This document shows, piece by piece, positions 32,787-41,366 of a stretch of 60,839 bases of DNA; the first letter of the stretch is position 1, and the number at the start of each line of letters is the position of its first letter. The notes under the pieces are model-generated. The model was not told where the DNA came from. It worked only from the letters and a program-made list of their open reading frames with translations, and ran no database searches. The stretch is taken from positions 1 to 60,839 of the forward strand of contig NZ_RHHQ01000029.1 in NCBI RefSeq assembly GCF_003710825.1. The letters run 5' to 3'. The stretch is from Brevibacillus fluminis (lineage in GTDB: Bacteria > Bacillota > Bacilli > Brevibacillales > Brevibacillaceae). Position numbers and translations under genes: made by a program.

Positions 32787-34448
32787 ATGCAACAAACAGT
32801 CAGTCAATACGTCATCAAGCAGATGGTTCAATGGGGTGTGAAACGGATTTACGGCGTTGCGGGTGACGCCATCTTGCCCTTTCTGAATGAATTGGGCCGC
32901 CAAGCCGAAATTCTTTACATTCCGTGCAGGCACGAAACGGCAGCCGCATTGATGGCATCGACAGAGGCCAAGCTGACGGGTCAACCGACAGTATGTATCG
33001 CAACTTCCGGGCCGGGTGCAGCGCAGCTTTTGAACGGCATGGCAGATGCCCATATGGATTGTGTTCCGGTGATTGCGCTGACGGGACAGGTCGAAACGTA
33101 CAAGCTTGGCGGCTTTCACAAGCAATTCATTGACCAGCAACACCTTCTATCCGTAGTGTCTGCTCGTTCTGAGCTCCTTACACATCCTGAGGCAATCGGA
33201 GAGGCAATGCACCGCGCCTTTTTGACTGCGACTGAGCAGCAAAATGTGGCCCATCTTTCGGTCTGTCAAGATTTATGGGAGCTCGAAACGACCGCTGCAA
33301 TCCTGCCCCAGCAACCAGTAGCTCCAGATGTGCAGGCTGACCGGGCGAGTGTGATGGCGGCGGCTGAACGTTTGCTACAGGCGAAGAAGCCACTTTTTTT
33401 GCTAGGGACTGGAGCACGCAAGGCATCACAAGGGGTGCAGCAGCTAGCAGAGACGATGGATGCTGGGATCATTCTCACGCTAGGGGCAAAAGGGGCGATC
33501 GATGCTGCGCATCCGCAAATGCTTGGCGGTCTCGGCGACGGGGGGAGCACGGCGACACTGGAAGCGATGGCGCAAGCGGATTTGTTAGTCGTCTTTGGTG
33601 CTGCATGGTATCCACGCGAGTACTTGCCTAGTCAGCTGCCGATCATTCAGGTCGATGAGCGTCTTGGTTCGTTTCACGCTTATGCGAATTTGAGCCCTGT
33701 TGTAAGTCGCGTGGAGGAAACGCTAGCTCTTTGGCAGCCGCGGTTGGAGCAGCCACAGTTGCATCCGGACCGCGCCGCGTGGAAGCAACAGATGCAAACC
33801 CTGCACGCCCATTATCTCCAGGAAATGGATGAATGGGCGCGACCAGATGAGAATGGACTCTTGCGCAGCGAGATTCTCATCTCCGAGCTAGCCAAGCGGG
33901 TCAAGTCGGATGCGATCGTCACGGTGGATACGGGGGAACACTCGATCTGGTTTAACCGTGTGTTTCCAGCAAGCTCCCAGCTTCCGGTTTTCTCCGGCAA
34001 ATGGCGTACGATGGGTTACGGGCTGCCTGCCGCGATCGCAGCCAAGCTGACACAACCGGCACGGCAGGTGATCGCTATCATCGGAGACGGCTGCCTCTTG
34101 ATGTCGTCAGGCGAGCTCGCGACTCTTGCAGAACAAAAGCTCGCAATCACCGTCATCGTCATCAACAACCGCACACTCGGCTTGGAAGAACGGAAAATGA
34201 TTGCGAGCGGCTACCGTCCGTTTGGCACAGACGTGCCTAACCCGAATTTTGTCAAATTGGCGGAGGCGTTCGGTTTGCGTGCCTACCAAGCTACGACATT
34301 GCATCAATTGGGACCGGTGCTTGATGAGGCGCTAGCGGGCGACGGACCAAGCCTGATTGACGTGCGCTGCCAGGCACCAACTTTTTCAAAAATTATGCCT
34401 GAAATATTCTTCCAAACCCAAGCAGTGCCCAGCTATAATAAGAAGTAG
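32787..34448 (+). CDS. ThDP-dependent enzyme, pyruvate oxidase-like (YdaP)
   Basis: A 553-residue thiamine-diphosphate enzyme of the pyruvate oxidase/acetolactate synthase group. The N-terminal domain has the catalytic Glu50 in 'PCRHETAAALMA'. The central domain holds 'LLGTGARKASQGVQQLAE', and the C-terminal domain has the ThDP/Mg motif starting 'IIGDGCLLMSSGEL' and ending 'VIVINN'. Closest in layout to B. subtilis YdaP, a stress-induced pyruvate oxidase. The ATG at 32787 follows GGGAGG by 10 bases. FAD binding and the product are not shown. Confidence 0.82.
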   Translation: MQQTVSQYVIKQMVQWGVKRIYGVAGDAILPFLNELGRQAEILYIPCRHETAAALMASTEAKLTGQPTVCIATSGPGAAQLLNGMADAHMDCVPVIALTGQVETYKLGGFHKQFIDQQHLLSVVSARSELLTHPEAIGEAMHRAFLTATEQQNVAHLSVCQDLWELETTAAILPQQPVAPDVQADRASVMAAAERLLQAKKPLFLLGTGARKASQGVQQLAETMDAGIILTLGAKGAIDAAHPQMLGGLGDGGSTATLEAMAQADLLVVFGAAWYPREYLPSQLPIIQVDERLGSFHAYANLSPVVSRVEETLALWQPRLEQPQLHPDRAAWKQQMQTLHAHYLQEMDEWARPDENGLLRSEILISELAKRVKSDAIVTVDTGEHSIWFNRVFPASSQLPVFSGKWRTMGYGLPAAIAAKLTQPARQVIAIIGDGCLLMSSGELATLAEQKLAITVIVINNRTLGLEERKMIASGYRPFGTDVPNPNFVKLAEAFGLRAYQATTLHQLGPVLDEALAGDGPSLIDVRCQAPTFSKIMPEIFFQTQAVPSYNKK

Positions 34449-34487
34449 AAATACTTACGTCCGCATGTGAGGAAAGGTGGGCTGTAC

Positions 34488-34832
34488 ATGGAGGGTTGGA
34501 GACGGGGAGAAGTGAAGATTGCGGATCACGTTGTAGCAGTTATCGCCGGATTGGCAGCTCAGGACATACCCGGAATCGTGACAAAAGCGAGCGGTCTCTA
34601 CGACGAAATGTCGAAACGTATCAGCGGCAAGAACGCGGCCAAAGGTGTGATTGTGCTGATCGATGAGGAGAGCACCCGGATTGAGCTGCGTGTAGCTGTA
34701 CAGTATGGGACGATCATTCACGCGGTATGCGGCAAGCTGCAGCAAAAGGTGAAAGAACTGGTTGAGAATTTCACAGGCTTGGAAGTGCGCGAGGTAAATG
34801 TACGGGTGGAAAGCATCGAGATGGGCACCTGA
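34488..34832 (+). CDS. Asp23/Gls24-family envelope stress protein
   Basis: A 114-residue Asp23/Gls24 protein ('GEVKIADHVVAVIAGLAAQD', then 'IPGIVTKASG'; later 'VREVNVRVESIEM'). The family includes YloU and YqhY of B. subtilis and the staphylococcal Asp23, cell-envelope or fatty-acid-synthesis associated. The ATG at 34488 has a GGAAAGGTGGG stretch upstream. It lies 39 bases after the ThDP enzyme and may be co-transcribed. Which paralogue it represents is not clear. Confidence 0.85.
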   Translation: MEGWRRGEVKIADHVVAVIAGLAAQDIPGIVTKASGLYDEMSKRISGKNAAKGVIVLIDEESTRIELRVAVQYGTIIHAVCGKLQQKVKELVENFTGLEVREVNVRVESIEMGT

Positions 34833-34845
34833 CCGATGATCAATG

Positions 34846-34895
34846 AAAAAAGACCGATTCTCAAGCTGGAGAAGGCTTGGGAATCGGTCTTTTTG
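34846..34895. terminator. Bidirectional terminator
   Basis: AAAAAGACCGATTC pairs with GAATCGGTCTTTTT (34881-34894), with AAGC/GCTT inside, between the convergent asp23 and ftsW genes. Confidence 0.9.
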
Positions 34896-34897
34896 CG

Positions 34898-36052
34898 TTA
34901 CCCATGATTGTCGAGATTTTTTTGCCGGTTTACTTCTCGCGAGACATTGAGCAGGATACCGGTGCCGATCATACAGACTAATAGGGAAGATCCGCCATAA
35001 CTGATGAACGGGAGCGGTACGCCCGAAATCGGCAAGGCGCCTGTAGCACCGCCGATATTGATCACCGCCTGGATGGTGATCATCGTGATGACCCCAATTC
35101 CGGCAAGGCTGGCGAACATATCTTTGGAACGCAAACAAATGTGTACGCCACGCAAAATGAATGCGAGAAAAACGAGCAGAAACAACGATGTTCCGATGAA
35201 GCCGAACTCTTCAGCGATCACGGAAAAAATGAAATCGGTATGCGCTTCAGGCAAATACAAATATTTTTGGATGCCTTTGCCATAGCCTGTCCCGTTCATG
35301 CCGCCTCGGGCGATTGCCATGAACGACTGTGTCAGCTGATAGCCTTTGTACAGCGGGTCGGACCATGGGTCGCGGTAGCTTAAAAGCCGGTCGAGCGCAT
35401 GCCCCTTGGTCATGATATAGCCGATGAAGAACAACGTGAACGGAGGTACGGTGAGCATGAACAGGTGGGCGAGGTTGGCACCGCCGCAAATTAGCACAAC
35501 CCCTGCCGTCCCCAGCAGAATGGCAGCTCCCCCCATGTCTGGTTCGATGGCGATCAATAAGAAAAAGATGCCGATAACGACCAGAGCAGGGAAGAGTCCG
35601 CTCTTGAAGGAGAGGAACCGATCTCCTTTTTTCGAGATGATCGCGGCCAAATAAATGGTTATGCCGATTTTGGCGAATTCGGATGGCTGCATATTGAAGC
35701 CGCCCAAAGGAATCCAGGACCGTGCTCCGTTGGCAAGCTTTCCAATCCCCGGAATCAACACAATCACCAGAAGAAAGAGACAAACGAAACAAATCAGGAG
35801 AAAGTTTCGTTTGTAAAACGCAAACGGCATATTCATAGCGAAGAGCATCCCGATGATGCCAACTCCGAGGAACATCACTTGCCTTTTCACAAAATACAGC
35901 TCATCGCCCTTGCAGTAGTCGCAGCCTTTGCTCGTGTAAATCCCGGTGTGCGCAAAAATCGAGCTGGCGCTTAGCACCATGAGGATGCCGAAGCCGACGA
36001 GCAGGATTGCGAGAAACAACAGGAAGAAGTCGGGAACGCCGCGCGATTTCAT
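34898..36052 (-). CDS. ftsW: FtsW/SpoVE-type peptidoglycan polymerase
   Basis: A 384-residue SEDS-family glycosyltransferase with about ten membrane helices, which polymerises lipid II at the division septum. Family motifs: 'GARSWIPLGGFNMQPSEFAK', 'IAIEPDMGGAAILL', 'EAHTDFIFSVIAEEFGFIG' and 'LPFISYGGSSLL'. GGGAGGTG precedes the ATG. A short loop after the first helix carries two cysteines ('SKGCDYCKGDELYF'), not typical of FtsW. It could be the vegetative FtsW or a sporulation SpoVE paralogue; it stands outside a dcw cluster, next to a YugN-like gene. Confidence 0.88.
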   Translation of the reverse strand: MKSRGVPDFFLLFLAILLVGFGILMVLSASSIFAHTGIYTSKGCDYCKGDELYFVKRQVMFLGVGIIGMLFAMNMPFAFYKRNFLLICFVCLFLLVIVLIPGIGKLANGARSWIPLGGFNMQPSEFAKIGITIYLAAIISKKGDRFLSFKSGLFPALVVIGIFFLLIAIEPDMGGAAILLGTAGVVLICGGANLAHLFMLTVPPFTLFFIGYIMTKGHALDRLLSYRDPWSDPLYKGYQLTQSFMAIARGGMNGTGYGKGIQKYLYLPEAHTDFIFSVIAEEFGFIGTSLFLLVFLAFILRGVHICLRSKDMFASLAGIGVITMITIQAVINIGGATGALPISGVPLPFISYGGSSLLVCMIGTGILLNVSREVNRQKNLDNHG

Positions 36053-36080
36053 TGCCGCAAAACACCTCCCTGACGCGAAA

Positions 36081-36103
36081 CAGAGAGGTTTAGTCCCTCT
36101 CTG
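36081..36103 (-). other. Hairpin between yugN-like gene and ftsW
   Basis: CAGAGAGG (36081-36088) pairs with CCTCTCTG (36096-36103). On the minus strand it lies after the YugN-like stop and before the ftsW ribosome binding site, without a real T-tract. It may be a weak terminator or stabilise the intergenic RNA. Confidence 0.4.
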
Positions 36104-36132
36104 TCAGCTCAGTGCTTTCTTTATTGGTACAC

Positions 36133-36477
36133 TTAGTGGTTAGCCAGCTTATCGCCCAATGTTTTCAGGGCACCTTTGGCATTTTTCAATACGTTGTCTG
36201 GAATGACCGCATCATAATCAACGCCATGCGGGAACAGGTGCTTGCCGATGAACGGCTCTTCGAGGCGGAGCAGCGCGTGAGAATCTTCCAGGCGACCTTC
36301 GATCGCATGAGCTTGGATGCGCAGATAGTATGTAACACCTTTTTCTACCAGTTTGTAATCGTATGTAGCATGCAGATAATCCCAGGCCCAACGGACAAAG
36401 CCTGTATCGTGCATATAGGTATCCATGTCGGCCAACAGCGCTTCTTTTCCGTTCAGCCCAGTATCCTTAATGACCAT
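36133..36477 (-). CDS. YugN-like family protein
   Basis: A 114-residue soluble protein. 'WAWDYLHATYDYKLVEKGVT', 'YYLRIQAHAIEGRLE' and 'PFIGKHLFPHGVDYDAVIP' are the conserved stretches of the YugN-like family, found mostly in Bacillales and without known function. AGGAGG precedes the ATG. It is upstream of ftsW on the same strand, separated by 80 bases with a hairpin. Confidence 0.82.
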   Translation of the reverse strand: MVIKDTGLNGKEALLADMDTYMHDTGFVRWAWDYLHATYDYKLVEKGVTYYLRIQAHAIEGRLEDSHALLRLEEPFIGKHLFPHGVDYDAVIPDNVLKNAKGALKTLGDKLANH

Positions 36478-36661
36478 GAAAAGTATTCCTCCTAACTAGT
36501 ATTCACACTCCTATGATAGTAGGTTTTGGTAAGAAGTGCAATTGCGTAAAAGAAGAAAGCGGTGAGCGGCATTTGGAGGCTCTCGATTCGCTTGTAATTG
36601 CATGAAAAAAAACGCGGCAGGAAAGACTAGCGTTGTAATGATGAAAGGAGGAATGTCGGGT

Positions 36662-37105
36662 ATGACAACCTTGGAAAATCGTACGTTGCGCGAAATTATG
36701 ACGAGAGATGTAGCGACGGTGACGCTGCAGGATAACGTATATGAAGTGGCGGTCAAAATGCGCGATTGGAACGTCGGGGTGATCCCGGTCGTGGACGAGA
36801 AGAACGATTGCATCGGGGTGATTACCGATCGCGACATCGTGATCCGCGGACTGGCTGAAAAGCATGAAGGTTCTGCAAAGGTAGAACAGGTGATGACGCG
36901 CGATATCGTGTTTGGACAACCGGGCATGACTGTCGATGACGCCGCTAAGCTGATGGCGAAGTACCAGATCCGCCGTTTGCCGGTCGTGGAACATGGCAAG
37001 CTCGAAGGCATCGTGGCGATCGCGGATATGGCTGTCCGTCAAGTGCACCACGATGAAGCGAGCGAGGCTTTGTACGAAATCTCCGAATCGGCTCCGCGCC
37101 ACTAG
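36662..37105 (+). CDS. Tandem CBS-domain protein
   Basis: A 147-residue protein made almost wholly of two CBS motifs: 'LREIMTRDVATVTLQDNVYE' with 'IGVITDRDIVIRGL', and 'VEQVMTRDIVFGQPGMTVDD' with 'LEGIVAIADMAVRQ'. Similar to B. subtilis YhcV and YlbB. CBS pairs bind adenosine nucleotides and usually act as energy sensors. The ATG at 36662 follows AGGAGG by 10 bases; an ATG 9 bases earlier is too close. Partner unknown. Confidence 0.85.
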   Translation: MTTLENRTLREIMTRDVATVTLQDNVYEVAVKMRDWNVGVIPVVDEKNDCIGVITDRDIVIRGLAEKHEGSAKVEQVMTRDIVFGQPGMTVDDAAKLMAKYQIRRLPVVEHGKLEGIVAIADMAVRQVHHDEASEALYEISESAPRH

Positions 37106-37117
37106 TCGTAAAAATGG

Positions 37118-37155
37118 AAAAGAACGGCTTGCCAAAGAGGCAGGCCGTTCTTTTC
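37118..37155 (+). terminator. Terminator of the CBS gene
   Basis: AAAAGAACGGC-TTGCC pairs with GGCAGGCCGTTCTTTT. A second hairpin, AAACGACCT/AAGGTCGTTT, lies at about 37203-37231. Confidence 0.85.
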
Positions 37156-37256
37156 GTGCACCCTCAATTCTCTGAATGATGCTATTTATCCCCAAGCAGC
37201 AAAAAACGACCTAACTGACGATAAGGTCGTTTGATCATAAGCCGCCTGCCCGTACG

Positions 37257-37355
37257 CTAATCCCGGTCTGAAAAAAAGAACAGCAGCACCACAACCACGA
37301 TTATGATCCAGAGCAGTTCTTCGTTGTCCTCAAATAAACCGTCCAAAAAGCCCAT
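37257..37355 (-). CDS. Very small single-pass membrane protein (32 residues)
   Basis: A 32-codon gene starting ATG at 37355, with AGGAGG about 6 bases upstream and TAG at the end. The acidic N-terminus ('MGFLDGLFEDNEELL') is followed by an almost pure Ile/Val/Leu/Phe helix and a short charged end ('SDRD'). Such tiny membrane proteins, often compared with YjcZ, are common in Brevibacillus and Paenibacillus and of unknown role. It is downstream of a hairpin at 37203-37231 that could terminate it on the minus strand. Confidence 0.65.
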   Translation of the reverse strand: MGFLDGLFEDNEELLWIIIVVVVLLFFFSDRD

Positions 37356-37667
37356 CCGGATCCTCCTTTCCGTCACGCTACAGCCTATGCGCTTATGAGG
37401 GCGATTGCCAACGGGAGATGAGCCCAAATTTCGTCAAGCGATTGGGGGAGTGGCACAGTCGATTCCGTACCCGTAAGTCCAAGCCCGATGACGACATGGA
37501 AAAAATGCGCAAACAGCCTAGTCAATGAATCAAATGCGGTCGGTTGGGACATACTGCGGATTGGAAAGTATTGTGAGAAATACGCCAAACACGCGAACGC
37601 AGTGGCACGTACGCATCAGACAGGGAGAAGGCACCCCTGTCTGTACAAAAAAAGGAGTGGTCCCAAC

Positions 37668-38102
37668 ATGATGGTATTCAGACGAATTTTGTACAGCTTG
37701 CTGACGGTAGTGGCTGCAGTCGGTCTTGTGTACGCGTACAAGTCAACTAGTGAGCCGATGGCATCTACAAATGTAGAGACGGCAGACGCCGAAACACATG
37801 CACCTTTTCAGGTAACGCCGAAGCTCGAAGTCAACCACCGACTTGAAAAGCACGATCTGCATCTTGAAATGAAAGTAACCAATTTTACCTTCTCCTTGGA
37901 AAATATGGGGAAAGAAAACAAAGACGGGGAAGGGCACGTTCATCTGTATATCGATGGAAAAAAAGTGATGAAGCTGTTTGGTTCAAGCTATGTATGGAAG
38001 GATATGCAACCTGGTCAGCATTTGGTCACGGTTGAGCTGGCGCACAATAATCACGATTCCTACGGGGTGAAACAGGAGTTCAAGGTCGATGTGAAAGAAT
38101 AA
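37668..38102 (+). CDS. Exported hypothetical protein with HxHxxxD motif
   Basis: A 144-residue protein with a signal peptide or N-terminal anchor ('ILYSLLTVVAAVGLVYAY') and a single beta-sandwich-like domain: 'EGHVHLYIDGKKVMKLFG', 'LVTVELAHNNHDSYGV'. The His-rich HVHLYID and NNHD stretches resemble extracellular proteins thought to bind metals (DUF4399-like), but I cannot fix a family. AAAGGAG precedes the ATG by 10 bases. The 312-base gap upstream holds only a weak AGACAGGG/CCCTGTCT hairpin near 37617-37642. Confidence 0.65.
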   Translation: MMVFRRILYSLLTVVAAVGLVYAYKSTSEPMASTNVETADAETHAPFQVTPKLEVNHRLEKHDLHLEMKVTNFTFSLENMGKENKDGEGHVHLYIDGKKVMKLFGSSYVWKDMQPGQHLVTVELAHNNHDSYGVKQEFKVDVKE

Positions 38103-38151
38103 TATCGTTAGCTACGGCCAGCCAAACGTGCACGCCATGAAAAAAGACAGA

Positions 38152-38189
38152 AAAAAAGCAGAGGATGATTCCCTCTGCTTTTGCCTTTT
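38152..38189. terminator. Bidirectional terminator
   Basis: AAAAGCAGAGG pairs with CCTCTGCTTTT (about 38172-38182), with A and T tracts on both sides, between two convergent genes. Confidence 0.85.
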
Positions 38190-38613
38190 AGTCGAAGATG
38201 ACTTTAACCGGCTTCGCCGTTTTCGGCATCGAGATTACGATCGACGGATACGTCAGCGCCTGAGTCGTCATCGCGCCTGGTTTTGGACCAATTTCTTTCG
38301 CTTTAATGACGATTTCGCCATTGGCTCCTTGTGAAACACCGGAAACTTCTACGCGATAGCCGCCTGTGGAACGTTGGCCAAGACCGATGGCTACATACGT
38401 TTTTTGCGCATCGCTGCCGATTTTGTAACCGCCTTGCTTGCGAATCGATTCCCAAGCGGTTTTAGCTGCGTCAGGATAAGGCATTTTGAGCGGTTCATAT
38501 GTGATCGCATGCTGAGTGAATGCTGCTGGTTGTGGTTGTTGTTCAGGCATGGCAGACATACCTCCAAACGCAAATAATGAAGCGGAAAGCAGTAGGCCAA
38601 AAAGTGTATTCAT
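38188..38613 (-). CDS. Exported PrcB-like domain protein
   Basis: A 141-residue protein with an N-terminal signal peptide ('LFGLLLSASLFAFGGMSA') and a C-terminal PrcB-type domain ('YVAIGLGQRSTGGYRVEVSG', 'YPSIVISMPKTAKPVKVIF'). In Treponema PrcB is a subunit of the dentilisin protease complex; in Bacillales such proteins stand alone and have no assigned role. AGGAGG lies 8 bases before the ATG at 38613. It is divergent from the large XPB-N-like gene. Confidence 0.7.
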   Translation of the reverse strand: MNTLFGLLLSASLFAFGGMSAMPEQQPQPAAFTQHAITYEPLKMPYPDAAKTAWESIRKQGGYKIGSDAQKTYVAIGLGQRSTGGYRVEVSGVSQGANGEIVIKAKEIGPKPGAMTTQALTYPSIVISMPKTAKPVKVIFD

Positions 38614-38685
38614 TTCGCAAACCTCCTGATGGTAGTATGATAGTTCATGGGTTGCAAGTGTAAGCGAAAAAGAGGTGAGTAATCT

Positions 38686-40593
38686 ATGCGACTGCAAGCA
38701 GGCTTTTCCTTGCTGTCAGAAGCGACCAAGCAGTCGATCTTGGCCGAGCAAAACCAAATGGTAATCCAAGCGAAAGCTTCAAACGATCCTGCGGAACAGC
38801 TGGCTGACCCATATTTTTTATCGAGCCTGTGGGAACGGCTATCCCTCAAGGAGAAAGAGGCCGCCATGCTTTTTTTGCAGAAAGCGCCACAAGGCTTTTT
38901 GAAAAAGCGAGATTGGGACCAGCTGACAAAGGCAGGAAGCGCCGCTTGGCTCACTGCGTTGACCAGGCTGCGCAGGTTAGGCATGATCGTTACCGTGCGC
39001 AAGCTTTGGAGCGAGATCGGCTATATCATGCCCCACGAAGTGCGTGAGTCGCTGCATCGTGTGGTACAAGCCGATGAAGAAAATAGTCTTAATGACATCT
39101 TGACGAAATCACTTTCTTATTATATATCAGCTGGCCGTGGAATTCATCTGGATATGTTTGCCCTGCTTGCTCATATTTACAATGAAGAGCTGCAACTGAC
39201 AAAAAAGGGCACGATACATGCGCGTTTGCTTCCCAAGCTGACAAGCCTGCTTTCCCTGCAGGATATTCATACAGACCGATGGCTCCAGTCGTTGCTACCT
39301 GATTCAAAAAACCATCCTCCATACGCGCCTCAGCTGGCATTTCTCCTGGATTTGGGGATGCGCCTTGGCTTTCTTGAAACAGACGGCTCACGCTTATCGA
39401 TCGTTCGAGAGCGTACTGATTCTTGGCTTGCACTGTCCTACGCCGAACAGGTAGACGGACTTTTGCAGGCCGTCGTCGATACTTATTTGCCGCCAGAGCC
39501 ATGGCTCGCTGCTGTTCATTTTGAATTGTCACAGGAAGAAAAAGCAGGTTGGAATCGGGTACGTGAATTGCTGGAGCGGCTTCGCCATAGCGGGTATGAA
39601 CTTCCTGACGATGCGATGCAGCAGCTTTGTGATCGCTGGCTGCATCCGCTGCTTGGGATGGGGTACATCCAGCTGGGCAGCGATCCAGAAGGGGACCTCT
39701 ATGTCAAGTGGAATCCGATCGAATCGCATTCAGCTGCTGCAGGCTGGTACATGGAGCCAACAGGAGACTTATTGATCCCATCGCTTGTTCCATTGTCCTT
39801 GCTGTGGGAGCTGTCGCGGTATGCCGACCTGTCTTTTGAAGGCGGGTTGGTCAAAGGAACGCTGTCCATGGGCAAGATCCAAAGTGCGCTAGCGCACGGG
39901 GAACAAGAGGGCGAAATCTTGCAGTTTATGCAGAAGCACTGCTTTCATCCGATTCCCCCCTCGGTGCAGAATCAGCTCGATCAATGGGCGAGAGGGGCAA
40001 AGCAAATTCGTCTGGAAACGGTCGTGTGCGTCCGCACAGCCGACCGGCGCATTCTGGCCGAGCTGATGGAGCTGCCTTCGCTTGCGCCGTTCATAACCGA
40101 GCCGATCTCTGATACGGCATTTTTGATCCAGCCCAAGCATGCGGGCGAGCTCTTGCGTTTGCTGAAGGAATACGGATACCAGCCGACAAGTGGTGGCGTG
40201 CTGGCTCCTGCCGAGCCGAACGACCAAATAGTTGCGAAAAGCCAGCTGCAATCCGGTCTGTTCGATATTCGACCCAGCTGGCACGAGTATCACATCGAAA
40301 ACGTCTTTCCCAATTATACGGAAGCGATCCCGCAGCTCGCGCAAATTCCTAAGCTGTGGACGCAGCATTACCAGTCGTATCATGCAAACACGCTGCGCGA
40401 TTTACTGCAGCGAGCGCGCGAGCTGGAGCTGACGATTCTTATGGAGACGCGTGATGGCGAGCTGGAGGGGATTGTCCAAAACGTCCAGGTGGAAAACGGC
40501 TACTGGTGGGTGACGATGCTGGTGGGCAAAAAACTGCATCGTTACCCGATCGATGCGATTACGCGGGCGCGGATTCTCCTCCCACAACTATGA
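38686..40593 (+). CDS. Orphan helicase-associated (XPB/Ssl2 N-terminal-like) protein
   Basis: A 635-residue cytoplasmic protein lacking any ATPase motif. Residues about 350-470 ('EPTGDLLIPSLVPLSLLWEL', 'GGLVKGTLSMGKIQSALAHG') and the following region to about 540 ('TAFLIQPKHAGELLRLLKEY') match the helicase-associated domain found N-terminal to XPB helicases and in stand-alone bacterial proteins. The N-terminal half is helical with winged-helix-like character ('LKEKEAAMLFLQKAPQGFLK'). No helicase gene is nearby. It may act in DNA repair or transcription with an XPB-type helicase elsewhere, but this is only inferred from family. Confidence 0.7.
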   Translation: MRLQAGFSLLSEATKQSILAEQNQMVIQAKASNDPAEQLADPYFLSSLWERLSLKEKEAAMLFLQKAPQGFLKKRDWDQLTKAGSAAWLTALTRLRRLGMIVTVRKLWSEIGYIMPHEVRESLHRVVQADEENSLNDILTKSLSYYISAGRGIHLDMFALLAHIYNEELQLTKKGTIHARLLPKLTSLLSLQDIHTDRWLQSLLPDSKNHPPYAPQLAFLLDLGMRLGFLETDGSRLSIVRERTDSWLALSYAEQVDGLLQAVVDTYLPPEPWLAAVHFELSQEEKAGWNRVRELLERLRHSGYELPDDAMQQLCDRWLHPLLGMGYIQLGSDPEGDLYVKWNPIESHSAAAGWYMEPTGDLLIPSLVPLSLLWELSRYADLSFEGGLVKGTLSMGKIQSALAHGEQEGEILQFMQKHCFHPIPPSVQNQLDQWARGAKQIRLETVVCVRTADRRILAELMELPSLAPFITEPISDTAFLIQPKHAGELLRLLKEYGYQPTSGGVLAPAEPNDQIVAKSQLQSGLFDIRPSWHEYHIENVFPNYTEAIPQLAQIPKLWTQHYQSYHANTLRDLLQRARELELTILMETRDGELEGIVQNVQVENGYWWVTMLVGKKLHRYPIDAITRARILLPQL

Positions 40594-40698
40594 AAGTGTA
40601 AGCGACCTGTGAATTTTCTTGGAAATGCCACCAAGATTGGGCGGTTCATGATACAATACAAGGTGAATAATGAACTTTGAAAGGGGTGTGGGCATCGG

Positions 40699-41157
40699 AT
40701 GATTGAAGCGATGGAATCCGTTGATATGGCTCAATTGATTTTTGGAGCGTCCGACTTGTCGGCTATGATTAACCAATCGTTGGAAGTGGAAACCTATCTG
40801 CAGGCCAAATCCGCATTGGATCAAGATCCCGAATACCGTCGGCTGCTGCCTGCCTTCACCAAAAAGAAAACGGAATACGAAGAAGTACAGCGCTTTGGCA
40901 AATACCATCCGGATTTTTCCCGGGTATCGAGCGAAATGCGCGAGCTGAAGCGTACCGTCGAGATGCTTGATACCGTGCAAGCGTTCAAGCGGGCGGAAAA
41001 CGACCTTGATGAACTGCTTTACCATGTCGGCCGGACGATTGCAGATGCCGTATCCGACACGATCAAGGTGCCAAGCAACAATCCGTTTCTCGAAGCGAAA
41101 GCGAGCGGTTGCGGTACAGGCGGCAGCTGCGGATGCGGTACCAAGAAAAAGAAGTAG
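40699..41157 (+). CDS. ylbF: YlbF/RicF-family Y-complex protein
   Basis: A 152-residue helical protein of the YlbF/YmcA family. The core ('VETYLQAKSALDQDPEYRRL', 'FGKYHPDFSRVSSEMRELKR') is followed by a Cys-rich tail 'GCGTGGSCGCGTKKKK'. In B. subtilis YlbF, YmcA and YaaT form the Y (Ric) complex, which carries [4Fe-4S] clusters, assists RNase Y in mRNA maturation and affects Spo0A activation, competence and biofilm. The tail Cys residues fit cluster binding. ylbG follows after about 210 bases, the same order as in B. subtilis. Confidence 0.9.
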   Translation: MIEAMESVDMAQLIFGASDLSAMINQSLEVETYLQAKSALDQDPEYRRLLPAFTKKKTEYEEVQRFGKYHPDFSRVSSEMRELKRTVEMLDTVQAFKRAENDLDELLYHVGRTIADAVSDTIKVPSNNPFLEAKASGCGTGGSCGCGTKKKK

Positions 41158-41366
41158 CGGCAACGCCGCTTTGCACGACATAGAGCCACGTGAAGCCATG
41201 CCAAATAGCTCGCCATCCGCACCGCCCGTTCAGGTGGAAGCGGATGGGGGGATACATAACGATCGTATCAGTTGGAAAATGGCGCCAAAGGACCTGTCAC
41301 ATTTGCCCTCTCCTTTGATACAATGGTGGCAAAACGATTATGAACGGATTGGAGAAGAAGATACGC

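Noticed and set aside
37385..37588. 67-codon minus-strand frame upstream of the exported HxHxxxD protein
   Set aside because: No ribosome binding site ahead of the ATG and no recognisable motif; partly overlaps an unused upstream extension of the next gene.
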